DNA from: Synergistaceae bacterium UBA5560
GTDB taxonomy: Bacteria > Synergistota > Synergistia > Synergistales > Aminiphilaceae
Assembly (NCBI GenBank): GCA_002425685.1
Contig: DIMS01000124.1
Span: 925 to 11,553 of the forward strand
Length of the DNA: 10,629 bases
Reading direction: 5' to 3'
Positions within the stretch are counted from its first letter, which is position 1. Every line of letters begins with the position of its first letter. The notes beneath the pieces were generated by a model. It was not told the DNA's origin and did no database searches. It worked only from the letters and a program-made list of their open reading frames with translations. Of this stretch, positions 5,256 through 10,629 are shown one piece after another. The translations under genes were made by a program, and so were the position numbers.

Positions 5256-7095
5256 GAAAGAGACCCAGCACGTTCTCCGCCGTGAGACCGCAGCACTGTC
5301 GCTGCTCCCTCGGCGTCCCCTGAGGAATGTACGCATCGGGAACACCGAGACGTCGCACCTTCGCCCCGTTTTCGAGCCTTCCAGCCAGCTCCGCCACGGC
5401 CTCGCCGATGCCTCCCGCCAGAGATCCTTCTTCCACCACCACGGCCAGACGATGCCGCGCAAGCACGTCCTGAAGCAGGGCTTCGTCCAGAGGTTTGAGA
5501 AAGCGCAGATCCACCACGGTGGGCATCGGAATGTTCCGTTCTTCCGCAAGAGCGCGGGCCTCAAGGAGAAGCGGAATGGTGCTCCCGAACCCGAGACAGA
5601 CCCACTCGGTTCCCTCGAAGAGAATCTCCGCGTGCCCCCAGGGGGCGCAGGCGGAAATCGAGGGAGTCCGACAGATCTCGGCGGGCGCACATCCCCGGGG
5701 ATAGCGCACGACAAGAGGCCCTTTGTTCCGGTGCGCCCAAGAGAACAAAAACTCCAAATCCCTGCGGTCCCGCGGCGCCGCGAGAGTCAGCCCGGGAACG
5801 GCCCTGCACCAGGCGACATCAAGTACACCATGATGCGTTTCGCCGTCCTCTCCGACCAGGCCCGCCCTATCCAGGGCAAAGAGTACGGAATATCCCTGCA
5901 TGGCCGTATCGTGCACCAACTGGTCCATGGCGCGCTGGAGAAAGGTCGAATAGATGAAGACCAGGGGGCGCAGACCTCCCGCAGCCATTCCCGCAGCGAA
6001 GGTCACCATGTGCTCCTCCGCAATCCCGACATCGAAGAAGCGATCGGGAAACCGCTTGGCAAAAGAAGCCAGTTTCGTCCCTTCCATCATGGCGGCGGTG
6101 AGGCAGACCACGCCCGGATCCGATTCGGCCATCGCCTCCGCCACCTCCGCAGCGGCGGCGCTCCAGCTCGTCTCTCCCCTGCTTCCTCCCACAGCGGAGG
6201 GGGAAATCCCATGAAATCGGGCCGGGTCCTTTTCCGCCGCAGGATATCCCTTTCCCTTCTTCGTGATCACATGGAGCAGGAGTGGTTTTTCATAAAGTTT
6301 TGCGAGGCGGAGAATGTCCTCAAGTTCCTCCGGATCATGTCCGTCAAAGGGGCCCCAATAAGAGAGCCCCAGATCCTCGAAGAAATTCGAGGGCTGGAGA
6401 ATGGTCTTCACCTGGGATTTGACTCTGCCGAGCACACTTTCGAGGCTCTCTCCCTTCGGGAGCATACGGCACTGCTCCTTCACCATTTCCTTCAGTTTCA
6501 GATAGGCGGGATGGACGGAGAGACGTGCCAGATGCTCCGCGAGTCCACCCACGCGCCGATTGATGGACATCTCGTTGTCGTTGAGGATGAAGAGCACCCT
6601 CGTGTCGGCCTCGCGGGCGCAGTTGAGCGCCTCCATGGCCATACCGTTCAGAAGCGAGCCGTCGCCGATCACCGCGACGACATAATGGTCCTGCCCCAAC
6701 AGGTCTCTCGCCTTTGCGTACCCCAGCGCCGCGGAAAGGGATGTACTGCTGTGTCCGACATCGAAATGATCGAACGCGCTTTCGGAGCGTTTAGGATACC
6801 CCGAAACGCCATCCCAGGTCCGGAGGGTGGAAAAACGCTCCCTGCGACAGGTGAGAATCTTGTAGGCATAGGCTTGGTGTCCCACATCGAAGAGCAGCTT
6901 GTCCTTCGAAAAATCGAACGCCCGTAAAAGCGCCACGACAAGTTCCACCGCCCCGAGCGACGAGGCCAAATGTCCTCCGTTGCGAAGAACCGTCTCGGTG
7001 ATGAGAGCGCGGATCTCCTCGCACAGATCCGGAAGAGCGGACGAACGGAGTCTCCGCACGTCCGCCGGGCCGGAAATACTCTCCAGAATGGACAT
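5248..7095 (-). CDS. dxs: 1-deoxy-D-xylulose-5-phosphate synthase
   Basis: Dxs condenses pyruvate with glyceraldehyde 3-phosphate using thiamine diphosphate, the first and flux-controlling step of the MEP isoprenoid pathway. The 615-residue protein is of family length and shows three transketolase-type domains. Motifs are NGGHLASSLG (39-48, catalytic-type His42), DVGHQAYAYK, GHSSTSLSAALG, and the ThDP/Mg motif GDGSLLNG (144-151) with LNDNEMSI (171-178). KGKGYPAAEKDP and AEEHMVTFAAG (359-369) follow; Glu360 is the cofactor-activating glutamate. DRAGLVGEDGETHHG marks the middle domain. I prefer ATG 7095, with GGAG (7105-7102) 6 nt upstream. In-frame ATGs at 7101 and 7107 are possible; 7107 would start 1 bp after the ispA stop. 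The stop overlaps the tlyA start. Its ThDP cofactor comes ultimately from the reaction encoded by thiN nearby. Confidence 0.98.
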   Translation of the reverse strand: MSILESISGPADVRRLRSSALPDLCEEIRALITETVLRNGGHLASSLGAVELVVALLRAFDFSKDKLLFDVGHQAYAYKILTCRRERFSTLRTWDGVSGYPKRSESAFDHFDVGHSSTSLSAALGYAKARDLLGQDHYVVAVIGDGSLLNGMAMEALNCAREADTRVLFILNDNEMSINRRVGGLAEHLARLSVHPAYLKLKEMVKEQCRMLPKGESLESVLGRVKSQVKTILQPSNFFEDLGLSYWGPFDGHDPEELEDILRLAKLYEKPLLLHVITKKGKGYPAAEKDPARFHGISPSAVGGSRGETSWSAAAAEVAEAMAESDPGVVCLTAAMMEGTKLASFAKRFPDRFFDVGIAEEHMVTFAAGMAAGGLRPLVFIYSTFLQRAMDQLVHDTAMQGYSVLFALDRAGLVGEDGETHHGVLDVAWCRAVPGLTLAAPRDRRDLEFLFSWAHRNKGPLVVRYPRGCAPAEICRTPSISACAPWGHAEILFEGTEWVCLGFGSTIPLLLEARALAEERNIPMPTVVDLRFLKPLDEALLQDVLARHRLAVVVEEGSLAGGIGEAVAELAGRLENGAKVRRLGVPDAYIPQGTPREQRQCCGLTAENVLGLFHG

Positions 7096-7108
7096 CGTCA
7101 TCTCCATA

Positions 7109-8011
7109 TCACCTGGACCGGTGTTCAAGGTAGGCTGCAAGATCCCGAAGCAATGTCGCTCCCGCGACGGCTTCGATGGCTGCCTGCGCTTCCCGGGTCG
7201 CATCGAGAGCACATTTTTTCGCACCGTCCAACCCGAAGGTACTCACGAAGGTCGTCTTACCCTGCGCCGCATCCTTGCCCGGGGTCTTTCCCAGCTCCTC
7301 CACGGGAGCCGTGGCATCCAGAATGTCATCCACAATCTGGAAGGCCAGTCCCAAATTCGCTCCATAGTCGGAGAGCCGCCGCAATGTCGTCTCCTCCGCA
7401 CCGGCGAGGAGCGCCCCGGTAAGCAAAGAAGCCCGGATGAGCGTTGCCGTTTTCTGCTCCGCAATCTCCCTGACGAATCCGGCAGTATTTTTTCTGCTCG
7501 CGGGATCGGAATCGAGAACCTGCCCTCCGCAGATTCCCCTGGGGCCGACAGCGTCCGCGAAGACGCCGAGAGCGCGAACAATGCGCGGAGCAGGCACGCC
7601 GCAAAGGGACAGATGCTCAGCAGGATAGGCGAAAGCCCACGCGAGAAGTGCGTCGCCCGCCAGAAGGGCGAGCCCTTCGCCGAAAACGACGTGGTTTGTC
7701 GGCCTTCCGCGGCGAAGGGTATCATCATCCATGCAGGGAAGGTCGTCGTGGATGAGCGACGCGGTGTGCACCATCTCGAACGCCAGCGCCATGGGGAGAA
7801 GACGTTCCCTCGCCCCCCCGAAGAGCTCTCCCGCGGCAAGACAGAGGGCGGGACGCAACCGTTTTCCTCCCGCCATAAGAGAGTAGCGCATGGCCTCCCA
7901 AAGGCGTTCGGGGACGCCCTCCGGAGGCGTGGAACAAAGTTCCTCCAACGCAGAATCCACGTATTCCCTTGTTTCAGAAAGAAAACTTCTCACCGTATCG
8001 AAGGATGTCAT
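7109..8011 (-). CDS. ispA: Short-chain polyprenyl diphosphate synthase (farnesyl or geranylgeranyl type)
   Basis: This trans-prenyltransferase adds isopentenyl diphosphate to allylic diphosphates to make C15-C20 chains for quinones, undecaprenyl carriers and related products. The 300-residue protein has GGKRLRP (48-54), the first Asp-rich motif DDLPCMD (89-95) followed by RRGRPT (100-105), EQKT (185-188), and the second Asp-rich motif FQIVDDILD (224-232) followed by GKDAAQGKTT. The two-residue insertion in the first motif is typical of bacterial (type II) enzymes. The fifth residue before the first Asp is Ala84, where farnesyl synthases usually have Tyr, so a C20 or longer product is possible. 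ATG 8011 overlaps the xseB stop (ATGA) and has AGGAGG 10 nt upstream. Placement directly before dxs joins early and middle isoprenoid steps. The symbol follows the operon position; product length is not settled. Confidence 0.95.
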   Translation of the reverse strand: MTSFDTVRSFLSETREYVDSALEELCSTPPEGVPERLWEAMRYSLMAGGKRLRPALCLAAGELFGGARERLLPMALAFEMVHTASLIHDDLPCMDDDTLRRGRPTNHVVFGEGLALLAGDALLAWAFAYPAEHLSLCGVPAPRIVRALGVFADAVGPRGICGGQVLDSDPASRKNTAGFVREIAEQKTATLIRASLLTGALLAGAEETTLRRLSDYGANLGLAFQIVDDILDATAPVEELGKTPGKDAAQGKTTFVSTFGLDGAKKCALDATREAQAAIEAVAGATLLRDLAAYLEHRSR

Positions 8012-8247
8012 GCGTCTTTTTCCTCCTCAAGTGGATCCCAGAGAACACCCTGATCCTCTCCTTCCCGTTCTTCCTCGGAAGCGAGAAGAGTCACTTTCTG
8101 ACGAGCTTCGCCGAGAAAACGCTCGCAGCGACGGACAACGGCCACGCCCTCTTCGAACAGAGCGAGCGCCTCCTCCAGAGGCAACTGCTCCTTCTCAAGC
8201 CGAACCGTCACGTCCTGCAACCGCTCCATATCTTCGGTAAAGGACAT
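8008..8247 (-). CDS. xseB: Exodeoxyribonuclease VII small subunit
   Basis: XseB is the small helical subunit of exonuclease VII, several copies of which bind the large subunit XseA; the complex degrades single-stranded DNA from both ends. The 79-residue product has the family pattern: a first helix with MERLQDVTVRLEKEQLPLEEALALFEEG in outline (about residues 7-34), a second helix VAVVRRCERFLGEARQKV (35-52), and an acidic tail. LEEALALFEEG is the recognisable core. The start at 8247 has AAAGGAGG 8 nt upstream and a promoter at 8301-8273. It is the first gene of the operon, and its stop overlaps the ispA start. xseA, usually next to it, is not in this window. Confidence 0.95.
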   Translation of the reverse strand: MSFTEDMERLQDVTVRLEKEQLPLEEALALFEEGVAVVRRCERFLGEARQKVTLLASEEEREGEDQGVLWDPLEEEKDA

Positions 8248-8272
8248 CGTTCGTCCCTCCTTTCAAAGCTCC

Positions 8273-8301
8273 ATTATCACCGACCCGGTGCGACTCGACA
8301 A
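8273..8301 (-). promoter_or_regulatory. Predicted promoter of the xseB-ispA-dxs-tlyA-nadK-recN operon
   Basis: On the minus strand, TTGTCG (8301-8296) and GATAAT (8278-8273) are spaced 17 bp; the -10 is 5 of 6 and the -35 is 4 of 6 to consensus. The start would be near 8266, leaving a leader of about 19 nt that contains AAAGGAGG. No other promoter-sized gap exists in the operon down to recN. Confidence 0.6.
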
Positions 8302-8330
8302 CAAGATTTTGCTCGGCGTTCAAGATCTCA

Positions 8331-8359
8331 TTGCACGGAAGGCCTTCCTGTGCTAGAAT
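8331..8359 (+). promoter_or_regulatory. Predicted strong sigma-70 promoter of rpmB
   Basis: TTGCAC (8331-8336) and TAGAAT (8354-8359) are exactly 17 bp apart, and TGC directly before the -10 makes an extended -10 element. The start would be near 8366, followed by a leader of about 34 nt. The spacer is filled by an inverted repeat (8333-8353). Confidence 0.75.
8333..8353. repeat. Inverted repeat filling the rpmB promoter spacer
   Basis: A perfect 12-bp palindrome GGAAGGCCTTCC (8337-8348) is flanked by GCAC (8333-8336) and, after one extra T, GTGC (8350-8353), extending the symmetry to 21 bp. It lies between the -35 and -10 hexamers, where a bound dimer would block RNA polymerase. It is either an operator or chance symmetry. 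Confidence 0.5.
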
Positions 8360-8399
8360 CCCTCTGTTTGTTCGGTGTAAGGATCAAGGAGGGATTGTC

Positions 8400-8594
8400 A
8401 TGGCAAAGGTATGTCAGTGTTGCGGGCGAGGGCCGACCACGGGCAACAACGTCAGTCACTCGAATCGCCATACGAGACGGCGTTGGCTCGTCAATCTCCA
8501 GAGCGTGAAGGTTGACGTGGGATTCGGCGAATCGCAGAAGTTGCGTATCTGCACCAAATGTCTCCGTTCCGGTAGAGTGAAGCGGGCCGTTTAG
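8400..8594 (+). CDS. rpmB: 50S ribosomal protein L28, zinc-binding (four-cysteine) form
   Basis: L28 is a small basic protein of the large ribosomal subunit. The 64-residue product begins MAKVCQCCGRGP and contains GNNVSHSNRHTRRRW (15-29), the family signature. It ends with RICTKCLRSGRVKRAV. Cys5/Cys8 and Cys51/Cys54 form two CxxC pairs, so this is the zinc-ribbon (C+) form; some bacteria also carry a Cys-less, Zur-regulated copy elsewhere. AAGGAGGG (8386-8393) sits 6 nt before the ATG. The gene is monocistronic, with its own promoter and a terminator starting within its last codons, divergent from xseB and convergent with thiN. Confidence 0.97.
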   Translation: MAKVCQCCGRGPTTGNNVSHSNRHTRRRWLVNLQSVKVDVGFGESQKLRICTKCLRSGRVKRAV

Positions 8595-8612
8595 CACGGC
8601 CCGCTTTTCTCT
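8580..8612 (+). terminator. Intrinsic terminator of rpmB
   Basis: An 11-bp perfect stem, AAGCGGGCCGT (8580-8590) with ACGGCCCGCTT (8596-8606), has a 5-nt loop TTAGC and runs into TTTTCTCTTTC. The loop holds the rpmB stop TAG (8592-8594) and the minus-strand thiN stop TAA (8593-8591). On the minus strand the hairpin lacks a following T-run, so it should act mainly on rpmB. Confidence 0.9.
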
Positions 8613-9367
8613 TTCTTCATCTCCTCCTCCGGGTCGGTGGCGAACCAGGAAACGTGAACGCCCAGCGTCCCTCGTCCGACCCGGATTTCACAGGTTTCTC
8701 CGTCCAGAGAACGGTTGCTGATCGCATAGGGAACGGCGCTCTCGAGACGGACATTCGCCAAAGGCCAGCGAACGCGGGAAATGCTCACCTCCGAGCACTC
8801 CGGAGTCAAAGGAAGAAGGGACACCGCCCCGGGAGGAACGCGGAAGCGCAGGTCCGCTTCCGCAGGTGCCTTCAAAAACACGCAGATCTCCCGCTCGTCC
8901 GCAAAGGCCGCAACATCCACGTGCTGCCGTTCGGCCCACAGAACGGAAAACCAGGCACTCCAGGCATGATCGAACCGGCCTCCCCAAATTCCCGTCACAA
9001 GAACACGAACGTCACCGTCGAAACGATGCCGCGCTTCGAGAAAGGCGAGCTGGAGATCCGTCCACGCTTTCTCCGGAGGATGCATGCACAGAGGAACGTC
9101 GCGCTTCCGTAATTCCTCCAGCACCGCCTCGCTGCAACTGTCCGCATCTCCCACATATCTTTCCGGCACGACACCCGCCTCGAAGCAGGCCATGGCACCG
9201 CGATCGACGCTCCACACACGACATGCTCCGGCGAGACGGTACAGCCAGTCCGGTTCGGGGAACCGCCCCCCAGCCACGAGGAGGAGCGTCTCTTTCGACA
9301 CCGTGCCCCTTTGGCCTTTGTAGTCCACGGACATCTGGGGAAAGTGCAATGCGCTCTCCATGGGCAC
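8591..9367 (-). CDS. thiN: Thiamine pyrophosphokinase (thiamine diphosphokinase)
   Basis: This enzyme transfers pyrophosphate from ATP to thiamine, making thiamine diphosphate, the cofactor of Dxs among others. The 258-residue protein has the family landmarks: LLLVAGGRFP (28-37), DRGA (55-58), the metal-binding YVGDADS (71-77), a TDLQLAFLEA helix (103-112), GIWGGRFDH (126-134) and a C-terminal SNRSLDGETCEIRVGRG (217-233) binding region. The usual KDxTD motif reads KAWTD (100-104), so its first aspartate is missing. The N-terminus carries about 26 residues more than usual. I start at GTG 9367, directly after the ftsK TAG with GGAAGGA close upstream; ATG 9361 is nearly equivalent. The stop overlaps the rpmB stop, and its last codons lie in the rpmB terminator. 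No TPP riboswitch precedes it. Confidence 0.92.
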   Translation of the reverse strand: MPMESALHFPQMSVDYKGQRGTVSKETLLLVAGGRFPEPDWLYRLAGACRVWSVDRGAMACFEAGVVPERYVGDADSCSEAVLEELRKRDVPLCMHPPEKAWTDLQLAFLEARHRFDGDVRVLVTGIWGGRFDHAWSAWFSVLWAERQHVDVAAFADEREICVFLKAPAEADLRFRVPPGAVSLLPLTPECSEVSISRVRWPLANVRLESAVPYAISNRSLDGETCEIRVGRGTLGVHVSWFATDPEEEMKKEKSGPC

Positions 9368-10629
9368 CTAGATTCCTTCCCCGTAAAGCGCTCCGTTCCG
9401 CTCCCCCTTCGGAGAGAGGGAAGCGAGAATCTCCTCCGCCCGGTCCTCGTCCACAAGAATTTCCCGTGGCCTCGCTCCGTCCGGAGGACCCACGATACCC
9501 ATCTGCTCCATCGTATCCACCAACCGGGAAGCGCGAGTGAATCCGACCCGGAGCTGGCGCTGCAGACGACTCGCCGAGGCGATGCCCGTTTCCAGAACAA
9601 TACGGACCGCTTCCTCCAGCAGGGGATCGTCCGCGGAGAGTGTCCCCTCTCCGAAGCCGGAGTCTTCCTGAGCGGTAATGTCCACGTAGGCGGGTTCTCC
9701 GAAAAGCGCGACCAGATATTCCACGTATTGGGCGATATATTTCTCCTCGATCCACGTGGCCTGACAGCGCAGGGGTTTGGGAAAACGGGAGGTGAGAAGC
9801 AGCATGTCTCCCTTTCCGAGAAGCCGCTCCGCTCCGCTCACATCGAGAATCGTCCTCGAATCCGCTTGGGTCGGCAGTGTGAAGGCCACTCGAGCAGGAA
9901 TGTTCGCCTTGATGAGTCCCGTGATGACGTTCACCGACGGACGCTGCGTGGCCAGAATGAGGTGGATTCCCGTGGCCCTCGCCTTCTGCGCCAGGCGGCA
10001 GATGTAGTCCTCCACATCCTTCGGTGCGGTCATCATGAGATCCGCCAGCTCATCCACCACGATGACCACGTGTGGAAGCCGATCCTTGGGAAGGGTCTTG
10101 GCATTGTACGCCTTGAGATGCCGCACCCTGGCCCGGGCAAACACTTCGTACCGGCGCTCCATTTCCCGGATCGCCCAGGCAAGGGCATGCACTGCCTTTT
10201 TGGAATCCACGACGGGAGGCGTGAGGATATGGGGAATCCTCTCGTACAACGTCATCTCCACCCGTTTCGGGTCGACGAGAATGAGACGCAGCTCCTCCGG
10301 GCGTCGGAGAAAGGTGAGTCCGATGAGACAGCTTGAAATGAAGACGCTCTTTCCCGAACCGGTGGTTCCCGCCACGAGAAGGTGGGGCATGTCCTCAAGG
10401 GACATCACCATGGGGCGGCCATCGACACTCACACCCACGGGAAGTGGAAGATCCGCCCTGGTGTTCCGGAAAAGATCTTCCTCCAGCAACGAACGAAGCA
10501 GAACCGTGACTCGTTCCGGATTGGGAATTTCCACCCCGACGTAGGGTTTTCCCGGAATGGGAGCCTCCACGCGGAGACTCGGTACGGCGAGTCCGACGGC
10601 GAGGTCGTTCGCGAGCCCCGCCACTCGGC
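9368..10629 (-). CDS. ftsK: DNA translocase FtsK/SpoIIIE family, C-terminal part (5' end outside window)
   Basis: FtsK-type motors pump double-stranded DNA at the division septum to clear chromosome termini. About 420 residues are visible, numbered here from the GTG-encoded residue at 10624. The beta-domain start ANDLAVGLAVPSLRVEAPIPGK (5-26 in outline) is followed by Walker A GTTGSGKS (86-93), LILVDPKRVEM (114-124), Walker B VVIVVDELADLMM (186-198) and ATQRPSVNVITGLIKANIPAR. The winged-helix gamma domain (about 335-400) ends the protein, with RLQRQLRVGFTRASRLVD in its recognition region and GIVGP after it. The membrane part and linker lie beyond the right edge; the reading frame is open to the last base, and GTG 10624 is not the true start. 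The TAG stop abuts the thiN GTG, so the two are probably co-transcribed. Confidence 0.96.
   Translation of the reverse strand, partial: RVAGLANDLAVGLAVPSLRVEAPIPGKPYVGVEIPNPERVTVLLRSLLEEDLFRNTRADLPLPVGVSVDGRPMVMSLEDMPHLLVAGTTGSGKSVFISSCLIGLTFLRRPEELRLILVDPKRVEMTLYERIPHILTPPVVDSKKAVHALAWAIREMERRYEVFARARVRHLKAYNAKTLPKDRLPHVVIVVDELADLMMTAPKDVEDYICRLAQKARATGIHLILATQRPSVNVITGLIKANIPARVAFTLPTQADSRTILDVSGAERLLGKGDMLLLTSRFPKPLRCQATWIEEKYIAQYVEYLVALFGEPAYVDITAQEDSGFGEGTLSADDPLLEEAVRIVLETGIASASRLQRQLRVGFTRASRLVDTMEQMGIVGPPDGARPREILVDEDRAEEILASLSPKGERNGALYGEGI

Noticed and set aside
5077..6927. 616-aa plus-strand open frame
   Set aside because: Antisense to dxs and the start of tlyA, both full of conserved motifs; the composition (His, Arg, Pro, Gly) is typical of a shadow frame.
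6899..8053. 384-aa plus-strand open frame
   Set aside because: Antisense to ispA and the dxs start; no recognisable domain.
9361..9400. TPP riboswitch before thiN
   Set aside because: thiN begins directly at the ftsK stop, so there is no leader to hold one, and no TPP-box sequence is seen.
9311..10336. 341-aa plus-strand open frame
   Set aside because: Antisense to ftsK, whose Walker motifs and gamma domain are clear.
1..10629. Mobile element, phage, CRISPR or toxin-antitoxin system
   Set aside because: tmRNA 3' ends are common integration sites, but the sequence beyond position 1 is not available. No transposase, integrase, cas gene or regular repeat array is seen anywhere in the window.

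Overview
The window is a compact stretch of bacterial chromosome that reads as core genome. It holds ten protein genes (one cut by the right edge) and the tmRNA gene (cut by the left edge). Gene order, an MEP-pathway dxs, a zinc-ribbon L28 and fairly GC-rich DNA suggest an anaerobic Gram-negative-type bacterium. From remembered gene order I lean towards Synergistota, but this is an inference with low to moderate confidence. I see no IS element, phage gene, CRISPR array or tRNA.

Left block (1-990). smpB and ssrA lie head to tail on the minus strand, and the smpB stop is only 4 nt from the tmRNA 5' end. Together they form the trans-translation ribosome-rescue system. The smpB promoter sits back to back with that of a plus-strand gene across a 180-bp divergent region with direct and inverted repeats. 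A second promoter-like sequence inside smpB could feed ssrA.

Gene at 991-1743 (+). This is a guanylate-kinase-like P-loop protein that keeps part of the GMP-binding signature but lacks several catalytic positions. It is the least ordinary gene here. Its last 47 bp overlap the end of recN on the other strand.

Main operon (8247 down to 1697, minus strand): xseB, ispA, dxs, tlyA, nadK, recN. The genes overlap by 4-8 bp or are separated by 3-22 bp, and a good promoter lies before xseB. The order resembles the xseA-xseB-ispA-dxs-tlyA-argR-recN cluster of Firmicutes, with nadK in the argR position and no xseA. It combines isoprenoid precursor and prenyl diphosphate synthesis (Dxs, IspA), DNA repair (ExoVII small subunit, RecN), rRNA methylation (TlyA) and NADP supply (NadK).

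Right block (8248-10629). rpmB (L28) is divergent from xseB, with its own strong promoter and terminator. It converges on a minus-strand pair, ftsK followed directly by a thiamine pyrophosphokinase gene. The rpmB and thiN stop codons overlap inside the rpmB terminator hairpin.

No gene-free stretch exceeds 300 bases. The two intergenic regions (811-990 and 8248-8399) are both divergent promoter regions.
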